A stretch of DNA of 64,000 bases from Aquirhabdus sp. (GTDB lineage: Bacteria; Pseudomonadota; Gammaproteobacteria; Pseudomonadales; Moraxellaceae), in NCBI GenBank assembly GCA_030149815.1, contig JASLHI010000007.1, forward strand, positions 9,113 through 73,112, in the 5' to 3' direction. Shown here one piece after another: positions 9,208 through 18,443 of the stretch (position 1 is its first letter; the number at the start of each line of letters is the position of its first letter). The notes under the pieces were generated by a model. It was given only the letters and a program-made list of their open reading frames with translations. It searched no databases and was not told the origin of the DNA. The position numbers were made by a program, and so were the translations under genes.

Positions 9208-11868
9208 TCAATTATGCGTGACTGGCGTCAGCGTAAGATTGCTGATGATTTGACCACCTGTTAGCACCATCTTACCCAGAGGTTGAGCCATTCCACCAGA
9301 AGTACTCGGATAGAAATCTAATGTCGTCAACATCTCGCCACCAACTGTATTCGTTGGGTTGATCTGAAGATTTGAAGTAACCGTTAAACTATTCACCTGA
9401 GTAGGCGTTGTCGAAGTCAGATTGTATGGGTTATATCCCTGATAGGTCATCGAACCTGGCGTTAATCGTGCACTGGCGTTGATTGTTCCCGTGATATTAT
9501 CTAACCCTAGGGCAGAACCGCTGTTATCAATGATGCGTAAGAAGTTACCACCTGCCAACGTTTGATCAGGAAGAACCGCAGCAGTAGTCGTCGCACCACT
9601 GGAGCAACTATATACTGTTCCCGTAGTACATGCTGTGATCACTGACTTGGACTGAGATGTTCCCGCCAAAGTTAAATTCAATCCAAAGGTTACTGAATTA
9701 GGATCTGTCGCAGACGTGCCTCGATTATCTGTGATACTCAGAAGATTATTTTGATAATTCGTCGCATCACTGGTTAGTCCCAAATTGATGGTCATGGCAG
9801 TATCTTTACCTGATACAAAAGTTGGTGCGCCTGCTGGTTCCGCACCAGGTAAATAACCAGCTGCAACGCCCATCTGTGCGGCAAGCATAAAATGCGGCAA
9901 AGTCAAATTAAAGCTATTGCTTGTTGCCGTACCTGTCAGCACGAAAAGTCCGTCTGCTTTCAAATACAAATTAATATCACGCAAACCCACATATTGCTTG
10001 TTCACGGTATCCACGATGAGTAATGCACTTTCGCGAAGCGTACCTGTAGTACCAGCTGCTCCTGATCCTGTTCCCTCTGTACCACCGTTATTCCCTGCTA
10101 TTGATATCGCAAAAGAATAATTCAACGCTGCTACCGTACCAGCCAATGCACCACCTGAAGCAAACAAACCTGTTGTCGGAATACTCGCTGCTGGCGTAGC
10201 ACTCAAAGTAATGTTTGTATTTAAATTATTAATCACAGGTAAGATGGAGAAGTTTGATTGAGGAGCTGCGCCTGTCGAACAAGTTACTACACCCGTACAC
10301 ACACCCACACCATTCTGATAAAACGATGTAATCATTGGTACGCCTTGGATATTCAGCCCACGGATTGCAAAAAACAAGCTGCCGCCTGTGGCCGGTACAG
10401 AGATATTTTGTAAGTCTTTAACCTGAGTCGCATCAGTCAGAGCACCTGAACCTGAACCTACCGTATCAGCATTTAATGATGCATTAAAATAACTCGCAGT
10501 GTTCGCTGTATTTCCTGCAAATACCTTAGATATAGGCAAAATTAATTGAGTTGTTGATGAGGTCAGCAAATTCATATACACATTACCTGATGTAAAGCTC
10601 GAATCCACTGCTGCTGTGACGTTCCCAAATGGAACGAACTCAGACATCTGCACCCCATAACCATACTGACCTGATGCACCAAAGTACAGCTTAAACGAGC
10701 CCGCTGTCGGTGCCGATGGTGCAACACCAGTACCCGATGCACCACCATTTTTAACAGTACCCGTCATATTAAACGCAATAGCGTTACCACCACCTGCAGT
10801 ACCAAAAAGACTACTATCAGCTGTACCACCGACCGTGCCGCCAACACCATCCGTTGTCATACTTGTAGCCGATACACCCCGGACGCTTAGATCCAGTTGA
10901 GGAAGCCCACCACTGACACCGAAGGTCAAACCACTACCAGAAGTTGTGATACCCATACCATTGGCAGTCTTATTCAATTGATTTGCTGTGACACCTGCTT
11001 GTGTCCCCGGCGTCTGCATGACCAACGAATACTGTAGACCTGCGTTAATTGGTTCTGTGCCATTCCAAGATCCAGGAGCGTCTGAACTATAAGGTGACGT
11101 TAATATCACTCCCCCACCCGTTACATTTGGACCAGAGGTACTGAAACGGAAGCCATCTGTTGCATCTACCCAAATCCGTCCAGTCGCGGTGATATTCGCA
11201 TAAATATCTGAAGTGACTAGCTGCGTACCATTTGATGTAAAGAAGATATTACCATTACTGAGCAGTAGTTTGACCGTAGCCGAACCATTACTATTTAGGA
11301 AACCATTAGTAGTCATCAGACTAGCCGTTAACGGACTGGTACTCATGACTCCATTAGTCGTGCCGTTTAATACTTGCATTGCACCACTTGGGGATGGAGC
11401 ACTTGAACAAGAGCTTGGCGTGCCACTTGTCACACCGCTACACAACACGAGACTCTGTGCGGTAAAAAGGGTTGGCGTATTAACATTTAAATTTAGTTGT
11501 AATGCTGGTGTAACTACACTACTAAGCGTCGAAGAACCCGTATTTAAGGTTGCACTCATACTAAATGGGGTTCCACCACCCGCATTATTCGTAATAGAAA
11601 TCGCCTGAAGATCCAGCGCATTACCAGTGGTTGAACTCGTTGTAGGATCTAACCAATAAGCATGATCCGCTGCTGCATTTGTTGCTTGTATATTGACGAG
11701 CAAACCATCCGCACCAGCGGTATCACTCATCGTCTGATCATCAACTGCCTGCATCGCATAGACAGGTGCAGCGAAACATATACTATAAATACCCAGCAAT
11801 ACAGCTGTCGCCAAACGAGAATGACGTAACACCAATGATGGGTGAGAAGGTTTATTTTGCAAAGGCAT
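9208..11868 (-). CDS. Large secreted low-complexity protein with post-signal LSxxTG-like motif (operon gene 3)
   Basis: The start chosen is the ATG at 11868, which has GGGAGGT about seven bases upstream; the frame opens six codons earlier. The 886-residue product has a signal peptide ending near APVYA (34-38), then AVDDQTMSDTAGA at 41-53. Most of the chain is Gly/Thr/Ser/Asn-rich with very few charged residues, typical of secreted beta-strand repeats, but no exact repeat unit was seen. Several short Cys pairs (for example CTTGTVYSC) could form disulfides. The start lies 17 bases inside the end of gene 2, so translation is probably coupled. Function unknown. Confidence 0.7.
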   Translation of the reverse strand: MPLQNKPSHPSLVLRHSRLATAVLLGIYSICFAAPVYAMQAVDDQTMSDTAGADGLLVNIQATNAAADHAYWLDPTTSSTTGNALDLQAISITNNAGGGTPFSMSATLNTGSSTLSSVVTPALQLNLNVNTPTLFTAQSLVLCSGVTSGTPSSCSSAPSPSGAMQVLNGTTNGVMSTSPLTASLMTTNGFLNSNGSATVKLLLSNGNIFFTSNGTQLVTSDIYANITATGRIWVDATDGFRFSTSGPNVTGGGVILTSPYSSDAPGSWNGTEPINAGLQYSLVMQTPGTQAGVTANQLNKTANGMGITTSGSGLTFGVSGGLPQLDLSVRGVSATSMTTDGVGGTVGGTADSSLFGTAGGGNAIAFNMTGTVKNGGASGTGVAPSAPTAGSFKLYFGASGQYGYGVQMSEFVPFGNVTAAVDSSFTSGNVYMNLLTSSTTQLILPISKVFAGNTANTASYFNASLNADTVGSGSGALTDATQVKDLQNISVPATGGSLFFAIRGLNIQGVPMITSFYQNGVGVCTGVVTCSTGAAPQSNFSILPVINNLNTNITLSATPAASIPTTGLFASGGALAGTVAALNYSFAISIAGNNGGTEGTGSGAAGTTGTLRESALLIVDTVNKQYVGLRDINLYLKADGLFVLTGTATSNSFNLTLPHFMLAAQMGVAAGYLPGAEPAGAPTFVSGKDTAMTINLGLTSDATNYQNNLLSITDNRGTSATDPNSVTFGLNLTLAGTSQSKSVITACTTGTVYSCSSGATTTAAVLPDQTLAGGNFLRIIDNSGSALGLDNITGTINASARLTPGSMTYQGYNPYNLTSTTPTQVNSLTVTSNLQINPTNTVGGEMLTTLDFYPSTSGGMAQPLGKMVLTGGQIISNLTLTPVTHN

Positions 11869-12604
11869 AAATCGTACCTCCCACATTTAGGTTACCCGTC
11901 ATACGAATTGTCATGATTCCCGTTTCTTTTCCAGCATCTACCACAGAGTAATTGGCCGACGTACTACTCGACGACTGAAATAAAGACATATCATAATAAG
12001 TGTTTTGGTTATTGAGTGCCTCAAGCGCACTTCCGCTATAACTTGAACTTGTACAGTTGCCACTAACCACAAGCGCCCCGCCAGAATTGCTATAACAACC
12101 CGTATTGACCGGAACCGCATAAGTCATTGAAAGATTATTAATATTAATTTGTGATGCAGTACCCTGCGCTGAACCCGCTACAGGCATATTGATCTGGAAC
12201 CCGATGACTGATTGACCACTCGGATATGCGACCGTATTCGCACTCGACCCAAAAACAATTAGCTGAGGAACATCAATAAATCCGTTAAAATCCTTTAACA
12301 CAAGCCAATTGTAGTTATTATTCTCAACAAGTCCAAAACGACAGAATTTTGCATTACTGCCCGGCAAACCTGTCGCCCCCACACAGCTAGAACTAGGTGT
12401 CCATGTTGGTGTCGCACCAGGCGTCATTGTTCCATTAATCTGTGCACTCAGAGAAATCTGCACACCTGTACCTTCGCCAGTCACAGATGATAACTGATCA
12501 CTATCAAGTGGCATCATATCTGCTAAAGCATTCATCGACATCATTACACTTAATATTGCGCTCGATCCCAACGTGAGCGCTTGACGACTTGTCCATTTCA
12601 TCAT
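11852..12604 (-). CDS. Secreted protein with post-signal LSxxTG motif (operon gene 2)
   Basis: An AAGGA seven bases upstream favours the ATG at 12604 over the frame's first ATG at 12634, which forms TAATG with the stop of gene 1. The product has 250 residues, a signal peptide ending at about NALA (25-28), and PLDSDQLSSVTGE at 32-44. The remainder is a smaller version of its neighbours: Ser/Thr/Asn/Gly-rich, few charges, and Cys in two pairs. It is the shortest of the four paralogue-like proteins and might act as a minor subunit, but that is only a guess from size. Confidence 0.7.
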   Translation of the reverse strand: MMKWTSRQALTLGSSAILSVMMSMNALADMMPLDSDQLSSVTGEGTGVQISLSAQINGTMTPGATPTWTPSSSCVGATGLPGSNAKFCRFGLVENNNYNWLVLKDFNGFIDVPQLIVFGSSANTVAYPSGQSVIGFQINMPVAGSAQGTASQININNLSMTYAVPVNTGCYSNSGGALVVSGNCTSSSYSGSALEALNNQNTYYDMSLFQSSSSTSANYSVVDAGKETGIMTIRMTGNLNVGGTIYAFAK

Positions 12605-12633
12605 GTTTAGTCCTTCTTTATTTTTCGCGCTCA

Positions 12634-14571
12634 TTACAACCCTGTTAACGTCATCTTCATATGGTTAATCATCAATCCACTGATTGCTGAATTGCCCAAA
12701 TTGATCGCTGCACCATTTGCAGTAGGAGCCTTAAATGCAACTCCATTTACATTGTTTGTTGTTGCCAGTACTGGTGCAGCGGAACCAACATTTGTAATAT
12801 AGTTAGCATCAGCTTCACCAGCATAGACAACATCTCCATTCGGCATTGTCAGCGATTGTTTATTTGCACTTTGTGTCGCACCAGATGGAACAGTAGAACC
12901 ATCATAGATAAAAACATTACCTATCGAAATATTGCCATGCGTTGCAGTCGATGGACATGATGCCGTGGTGAAGCCACCACTACACATTCCTGCTGAAGCA
13001 CTTAGACCTGTTGCATTTGTAGGGTTGCCATACGCATTTCCTGATGCACTCGTACAAGTATTCCCACTAACCGTACACGCAGGGTCATAATTGATATAGA
13101 AGTTATTATAAACACCAGCAATATTAGGAATTTGAGCAAGCTCTAGGGAGATCGTTGGACAGACAGCGCCTGAAGCACAATTTGCATTTGAATTCGTCGT
13201 CGTCGAACCACTCGAAAAAATTAATGGTTGATACCCGATATTACCTAGAGGTAAATTCACATCTAAATTCTGCAAATAAACTCCTTCGTAGGCATCAAAC
13301 AACCCGTAATTATCTGGAGATGCTGCACCAGTGCCTCCCACCGACAAACGCAAGACGCCATCAGTCTGAGAGTTTATGCGCAAGACCCCTGCAAACCCCA
13401 CAACATTCGCATATGCAGAATTTCCTTTACCTACAGCCCCCGCAGGATTTGCCATACATCCAGATGCAGTCGGACAAGGATCCGTGGGAAACAAATTAAG
13501 TACTGTGCCATTAATCCCGAAACCATCCCACAATGCTTGAATTTGGAGTGCTGGACCGGCTGTTCCAATTACACCTAAAGTATTATTGCCACTTTGGTTA
13601 AATGCAGGAGTAGTCATATCCTCTTGCAAGATATTCATCCAGAAACCTAGACGTATATTATTAGATGAATCTGTTGCAGCCAAACTATTGGTTGGCGCAG
13701 CCAATTGTAAATAAGGAATTGCGACCGCCTCACCTGCCAGCCCCGGATTAGTAGTTGCACTACTTGGCGTTGTATTTACAGACAAAACAAATGGATTTAC
13801 CCCAGAACCCCAACTAATTCCATTAATACCAGTTGCAGCTCCAGTCGCATTAAACAAAGTGCGTGGCGTAGATGAAGATCCATTATACGGCCCACCTGTA
13901 CCAGTACCAGGCGCGACTACACTTCCCACACCAATACATCCCGCACCCGCTGTTGTTACCAGTCCACCACTCGCGCCACCGCTAAAGACAGTCGGCGTAC
14001 AAGCTCCCGCTGAGGTTGTTACAAAAGTAGCACCGCCCGCCAATGGACTATTTGCCGTCATATTGCTCTCAGACAACGACAGACCATAAAGAAATATGTC
14101 TGTGCGATTCGGACGTATGGCTGTCGAACCTGCCGTACCAACACTCACAACATTTCCATTTAACAAAGCGTAAGCTGCAGGCACAGAACCAAGCGGCCCC
14201 AAATAAACATAGCTCCCATAGTTTCCAGGATAATATGTCGGAGAACTTGCAGTCCCAAGACCATAGGCCTTCGTTCCAGTGCCATATACATTAGAACCTG
14301 AAGCCTGAGAAATTGCTGCAACAGACGCCTGCGACACATCCCCTGCCACTGACGGCATTTGGAATTGGAAGTTCTGGGCATAAAAACCAATCCCATTAGC
14401 GCCAGTTGTTTCACTTAAACTTGCATCAGTCATCGCTTCCAACGCATACGCAGGTGCCACAACAGCCGACACTAAAGCAAGAGACAGCAGTGTTCGCACG
14501 AATGGAAACGTATTCGCAAAACTCTTTTGAGGTTTTGATTTAATCACCCGAGCAACTCCCAGTGCAGTCAT
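12634..14571 (-). CDS. Large secreted low-complexity protein with post-signal LSxxTG motif (operon gene 1)
   Basis: A GGAG six bases before the ATG at 14571 (three before the adjacent ATG at 14574) selects this start over the upstream ATGs at 14583 and 14625. The 645-residue product has a basic N-terminus, a long hydrophobic signal segment ending near APAYA, and AMTDASLSETTGA at about 46-58. The body is rich in Gly, Ala, Asn, Thr and Ser. Cys occurs as spaced pairs (for example CTVSGNTC, CSGGFTTASC), so oxidative folding in the periplasm or outside the cell is likely. It is the promoter-proximal gene of the operon. Confidence 0.7.
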   Translation of the reverse strand: MTALGVARVIKSKPQKSFANTFPFVRTLLSLALVSAVVAPAYALEAMTDASLSETTGANGIGFYAQNFQFQMPSVAGDVSQASVAAISQASGSNVYGTGTKAYGLGTASSPTYYPGNYGSYVYLGPLGSVPAAYALLNGNVVSVGTAGSTAIRPNRTDIFLYGLSLSESNMTANSPLAGGATFVTTSAGACTPTVFSGGASGGLVTTAGAGCIGVGSVVAPGTGTGGPYNGSSSTPRTLFNATGAATGINGISWGSGVNPFVLSVNTTPSSATTNPGLAGEAVAIPYLQLAAPTNSLAATDSSNNIRLGFWMNILQEDMTTPAFNQSGNNTLGVIGTAGPALQIQALWDGFGINGTVLNLFPTDPCPTASGCMANPAGAVGKGNSAYANVVGFAGVLRINSQTDGVLRLSVGGTGAASPDNYGLFDAYEGVYLQNLDVNLPLGNIGYQPLIFSSGSTTTNSNANCASGAVCPTISLELAQIPNIAGVYNNFYINYDPACTVSGNTCTSASGNAYGNPTNATGLSASAGMCSGGFTTASCPSTATHGNISIGNVFIYDGSTVPSGATQSANKQSLTMPNGDVVYAGEADANYITNVGSAAPVLATTNNVNGVAFKAPTANGAAINLGNSAISGLMINHMKMTLTGL

Positions 14572-14978
14572 CATGTACTCCATATCGCAGCGCAGCCTAG
14601 CTCCAACCGCGAAACTTACATCCATTTATCAATTGTCCGAAAGTGTCAGACAAAATATCTATTATTCTTACAGTCGATCAATCCTGATGCACGCAGCTTA
14701 CGCACATCTTGATATTATGAATAGTTTTAAAGAAAATGCAAAAACTGTAATGTAAAAGCGTTCTTAAAAAAGAATAAATAATAATTATTTTCAATAATAA
14801 ACAATTACTTAACCACAAATCAACACAAACAACCGTTGGTCGGATCTCTAACTAAAACTGCACAAAATACGACAACAGCCAGACAATCGTAAGCCAAAAA
14901 TTACACAGGTCGTAAGCAATAACCTACAAATTGTCTAACATTCTTAATTCCATGTAGTTATCGACATTCAACACACCT
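14572..14978. other. Intergenic region upstream of the secreted-protein operon
   Basis: About 400 bases separate the operon from the end of dcd. The stretch 14740-14815 is very AT-rich and is the most likely promoter area for the operon. A small symmetrical TTCTTAAAAAAGAA lies near 14761. GTCAGACAAAAT (about 14645) and AATTGTCTAAC (about 14930) are similar short inverted copies that could be a regulator site, but this is weak. No RNA gene was seen, and an open frame on the plus strand here has no coding character. Confidence 0.35.
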
Positions 14979-15548
14979 TTAAGCCTTCGGCAATGTCACA
15001 CCACGCTGCCCCTGATACTTCCCACCACGATCTTTATAAGAAGTTTCACAAACCTCATCGGATTCAAAGAAAAGCATTTGAGCAACGCCTTCACCCGCAT
15101 AAATTTTTGCAGGCAGATTAGTCGTGTTTGAAAACTCCAGCGTCACATGACCCTCCCACTCAGGCTCAAGTGGCGTGACATTGACGATGATGCCACAACG
15201 CGCATAAGTTGACTTACCTAGGCAAATCGTCAGGACATTACGCGGAATCCGAAAAAACTCGACAGTACGAGCCAGTGCAAATGAATTTGGCGGAATAATA
15301 CAAACATCTGCTTCGATATCTACAAAGCTTTTTTCATCGAAATGTTTAGGATCGACAGTGACAGAATGAATATTGGTAAATACTTTAAATTCACGAGCAC
15401 AGCGTACGTCGTAACCGTAGCTTGAGACCCCATACGAAATGACTTTTTGGTTATTGGCGTCGAAACGGACTTGTCCTTCAGCATACGGCTCAATCATGCC
15501 GTGCTCTTCACTCATACGACGAATCCAACGATCTGACTTAATTGACAT
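14979..15548 (-). CDS. dcd: dCTP deaminase
   Basis: From the ATG at 15548 this is a 189-residue dCTP deaminase, which converts dCTP to dUTP for dTMP synthesis. It begins MSIKSDRWIRRM and shows the family blocks VISYGVSSYGYDVR, the active-site region PLEPEWEGHVTLEFSNT with the catalytic Glu, and the C-terminal GGKYQGQRGVTLPK that closes over the nucleotide. Length is exactly typical for gammaproteobacteria. A GTG five codons upstream opens the frame but is less likely. Its neighbours on the same strand are an MscS channel upstream and the secreted-protein operon's promoter region downstream. Confidence 0.95.
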   Translation of the reverse strand: MSIKSDRWIRRMSEEHGMIEPYAEGQVRFDANNQKVISYGVSSYGYDVRCAREFKVFTNIHSVTVDPKHFDEKSFVDIEADVCIIPPNSFALARTVEFFRIPRNVLTICLGKSTYARCGIIVNVTPLEPEWEGHVTLEFSNTTNLPAKIYAGEGVAQMLFFESDEVCETSYKDRGGKYQGQRGVTLPKA

Positions 15549-15596
15549 AATGTTTAATACCACTCTCTCATCATTAATTTTTAAAAATAGAATTTT

Positions 15597-16718
15597 TTAC
15601 TCATCACGTTCAGGATTAGCCGCTTCGCTTGCATCTCGACTCGATACAGCAGGAGCAGTTGTATCTCGCCCTGTTCGACCTGCTGGCAAATCTTCCACAT
15701 AACCCGTTTTGCGGAGATCATACCGCGCACGCGCCATCGATCGAGGATTTTTCTGATCGGCGCGCGATGGCCAACCTTCACGTTGACGCTGGCGATCACC
15801 ATCAATCTCTTCCGTCTGATCATGCCACAAGACTTGGGAAGTTGGGTAAGGTAAATCAATCCCAGCACTGGTCAAGGCATATTTAAGCGCAATTAAGACC
15901 TGATCAACCGAAGCAGTCATATCGACTTGTGCACTATCTTCAATCCACCAGCGCAATCTCAGCAATAATGCATAATCACTAAAACCAACAGCCACAATCG
16001 TCGGCATAGAATTAGTCGTCACCGTACTACACGACTCTAACGCTTTAAGCACTTCACTTTTTGCTTTTGCGACATCATCACTCATCCCTATGCCAAAATC
16101 GATTTGGCAGCGACGACGCTTAAAGGCCGTATTCACGATGACAGGGGTCGTATAAATGTCCGCATTAGGAATAATAATCCGTCGTCCATCATACGTTCTA
16201 ATATTTGTCGCGCGTACCTGAATGTCTTCAACAGTGCCTTCAAAGGCCCCCATGACAATCTGGTCACCGATACGAAATGGCTCCGCAATGAGGATAAAGA
16301 GGCCTGAAAGCATATTTTGGAACATATCTTTGAATGCAAATCCGATCGCAACCGAACCAATGCCCAAACCACCGATCATTTTAGCGGTTGTAAAACCAGG
16401 GATTGCCACGACCATTGCGACCAAAATACCAATAAAAAGAATCACGGCAGAACCAATACGATTCAGTACTTTAACCAAATTTTGTCGACGTTGAACTCGG
16501 CCACTGAAGGCTCTTTTGACTAAATGCTTAAACAATCGACCAATGAGCCAAAAAAACACTAGTACCAAAACCGCCGCGATCAAATAAGGAATTCGCTCCA
16601 TCGATTGATCAAGAAGCTTATCCACAGGCGCATAAATACCTCCATAGTGCTGGACGGTTTTATCAATCACCTTCGTGGTTACATCGCCTGCTTTCTGAAT
16701 GGTATTGTCTAGCGGCAT
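15597..16718 (-). CDS. MscS-family small-conductance mechanosensitive channel
   Basis: The 373-residue protein has hydrophobic segments at about 43-66, 85-110 and 115-145; the last is the Gly/Ala-rich pore helix (GGLGIGSVAIGFAFKDMFQNMLSGLFIL). The conserved MscS beta domain follows (FRIGDQIVMGAFEGTVEDIQVRAT...IIIPNA). Such channels release solutes on hypo-osmotic shock. The C-terminal 70 residues are an unusual Arg/Asp-rich polar tail. The ATG at 16718 is preferred over a TTG at 16742. It is separated from secB by a terminator and stands 48 bases before dcd on the same strand. Confidence 0.88.
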   Translation of the reverse strand: MPLDNTIQKAGDVTTKVIDKTVQHYGGIYAPVDKLLDQSMERIPYLIAAVLVLVFFWLIGRLFKHLVKRAFSGRVQRRQNLVKVLNRIGSAVILFIGILVAMVVAIPGFTTAKMIGGLGIGSVAIGFAFKDMFQNMLSGLFILIAEPFRIGDQIVMGAFEGTVEDIQVRATNIRTYDGRRIIIPNADIYTTPVIVNTAFKRRRCQIDFGIGMSDDVAKAKSEVLKALESCSTVTTNSMPTIVAVGFSDYALLLRLRWWIEDSAQVDMTASVDQVLIALKYALTSAGIDLPYPTSQVLWHDQTEEIDGDRQRQREGWPSRADQKNPRSMARARYDLRKTGYVEDLPAGRTGRDTTAPAVSSRDASEAANPERDE

Positions 16719-16863
16719 GTCATATCCAAGATCTAATTTCAAATCAAAGTGCCTACTTTTTCAGTTTTGAGATTTAAAAACTCATCTCGCACACATGAGC
16801 AGTACTCATGATGCAAAAAAAGATTTAACTAAAGGGAATTAAAGTTATCAAAATCACAATATA

Positions 16864-16891
16864 AAAAACCCACAAGCAATTGTGGGTTTTT
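16864..16891 (-). terminator. Rho-independent terminator after secB
   Basis: AAAAACCCACAA and TTGTGGGTTTTT form a 12-bp stem around GCAA. Read on the minus strand it ends the grxC-secB transcript with a run of T. Confidence 0.85.
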
Positions 16892-16984
16892 ATGGGCGAT
16901 TTCGCAACATATGTTATGCAACATTCGCCAAATGACATCTAACGGTGATTAACCAAACACAACGTCATTGATCCAGATTATGGT

Positions 16985-17467
16985 TTAAGCATGACCTGTC
17001 GGTGCAGCTTCTTGCTGTAAACGCTGAAGATTTTCTGCAAACGCAGCATCAAAATTAATCGGCGCCAACAAGAATTGCGGGAAGCTACCTTTGGTAATGA
17101 CGTCGGTCAACGCTTCACGAACAAATGGGAACAGGATATTTGGGCAGTAAGCACCCAACAATTGTGGAAGCTGTTCTTGTGAAACATTTTCAATCAAGAA
17201 AATACCTGCTTGCTTCACTTCCGCGATGTAAGCTGGCGAGCCACCATTATTTGCAGTCAGTGTCACACTGAGAACCACTTCAAAATGAGTCGGGTCGAGT
17301 TGTTCTGCATTGCTGGTCAAATTAATATTTAGCTCAGGCTGCCATTCAGTGGTAAATACTTTTGCACTAGGCACTTCAAAAGACAAGTCTTTGAGATAAA
17401 TACGCTCTAAAGCCAATTGTGCTTGTGGTGCTTCAGATTGTGGGGCGACTTGTTGTTCATCACTCAT
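16985..17467 (-). CDS. secB: Protein-export chaperone SecB
   Basis: This 160-residue protein holds preproteins unfolded in the cytoplasm and hands them to SecA. Family blocks seen are LERIYLKDLSFEVPSAKVF, the acidic VVLSVTLTANN strand region, and the highly conserved GAYCPNILFPFVREALTDVITKGSFPQFLLAPINFDA. The N-terminus is a short Gln/Glu/Ala-rich lead and the length is normal. The secB-grxC-rhodanese arrangement is a common gammaproteobacterial cluster; grxC lies 67 bases upstream. Confidence 0.95.
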   Translation of the reverse strand: MSDEQQVAPQSEAPQAQLALERIYLKDLSFEVPSAKVFTTEWQPELNINLTSNAEQLDPTHFEVVLSVTLTANNGGSPAYIAEVKQAGIFLIENVSQEQLPQLLGAYCPNILFPFVREALTDVITKGSFPQFLLAPINFDAAFAENLQRLQQEAAPTGHA

Positions 17468-17534
17468 TGTATAGCTTCCTATTTGTATTGAGAGTCGTTA
17501 TTAAAACTCATTAAAAGAACTGAACAATGACGGC

Positions 17535-17816
17535 TTATCCAGCCAGCATTTTGTCCAGTTCACCGTGTTGTTCTAAGGCATAGAGTTGGTCGAAACCACC
17601 AACAAATACGTCTTTGATAAAAATCTGTGGCACAGTGCGTTGTTTAGTGCGCTGCATCAACTCGACACGTGTCTCTGCGGGTTCTTGACTGAGGTCAATC
17701 TCATGATAAGCAACACCTTTACGCGTCAACAATTGCTTGGCACGCACACAGTATGGGCACACAGGCGTACTGTAAATTGTGACCAAGGCATTATTTGTTT
17801 CAACTGCTGCATTCAT
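17535..17816 (-). CDS. grxC: Glutaredoxin 3
   Basis: From the ATG at 17816 (AGGTG six bases upstream) it is a 93-residue glutaredoxin. The redox motif CPYC follows the strand VTIYSTPV at about residues 12-25. The cis-Pro glutathione site is TVPQIFI and the second GSH-contact block is GGFDQLYAL. It reduces disulfides and glutathionylated proteins in the cytoplasm using GSH. It lies between the rhodanese gene and secB on the same strand. Confidence 0.93.
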   Translation of the reverse strand: MNAAVETNNALVTIYSTPVCPYCVRAKQLLTRKGVAYHEIDLSQEPAETRVELMQRTKQRTVPQIFIKDVFVGGFDQLYALEQHGELDKMLAG

Positions 17817-17876
17817 GAGATTCACCTTTTTACGTCTTAACTTTTTACATCGTTGTAGATTCGGTCGGCTTGGGGG

Positions 17877-18290
17877 TTAAGCGCGTTTTGACTTAATCAA
17901 CGGTAGGTTTTGACCTTGCCAACCCAAAATACCGCCTTCAAGGCGATACAGATTTGGTCCACCTATCTGCTGTACAGCACTTCCTGAGGTTTGACCCATC
18001 TTACACACCATCACAACTGGCTCTTTGATTTCACGTAATTCTTCAAGATGATTCTTGAGGCTGCTCAGTGGAATATTACGACTCCCACTGATATGTCCTT
18101 CACGAAACTCTTTTGCATCGCGCAAATCGATAATTACCGCTTTTTCACGATTGACGAAACCGCCCAATGCTTGTGGTGAAATTTTACGACCACTGCGTTG
18201 ATTTTCTAGAATAAAGAAAAGAACCGCTAGTGCACCGAAAATGCCAAACAAAATCGGATGGTGCTGCATGAATTCAAGAAAACGTTCCAA
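17877..18290 (-). CDS. Membrane-anchored rhodanese-like protein (YibN type)
   Basis: The start is placed at a TTG (18290), preceded by GAAGGTG six bases upstream and giving LERFLEFMQHHPILFGIFG as N-terminus, as in YibN proteins; the longer frame adds 22 residues unlike the family. The 137-residue product has one membrane segment (about 10-28) and a rhodanese domain with IIDLRDAKEFREGHISGSRNIPLS and the active-site loop CKMGQTSGSA, with its Cys at the expected place. Sulfurtransfer or redox activity is plausible; the substrate is unknown. It heads the grxC-secB gene group. Confidence 0.88.
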   Translation of the reverse strand: MERFLEFMQHHPILFGIFGALAVLFFILENQRSGRKISPQALGGFVNREKAVIIDLRDAKEFREGHISGSRNIPLSSLKNHLEELREIKEPVVMVCKMGQTSGSAVQQIGGPNLYRLEGGILGWQGQNLPLIKSKRA

Positions 18291-18443
18291 AACAATCACC
18301 TTCAACAATAAAAAACTAAAAACAAATTTCGCATGCACTTCAACAGGCAAAATCAAATTAAGATTGCATATCGAAAAACAGTCATCTATTCATAATGACG
18401 CTTATCGGATTTTTCAAGCCATATCACGCATGATATTTTAAAT

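Noticed and set aside
7684..14571. A chaperone-usher pilus operon
   Set aside because: No usher-sized barrel protein or PapD-like chaperone is encoded; all four genes are secreted low-complexity proteins of one style.
14573..14755. 60-residue open frame on the plus strand upstream of the secreted-protein operon
   Set aside because: No ribosome site, no recognisable protein character, and it overlaps the start of a better supported gene on the other strand.
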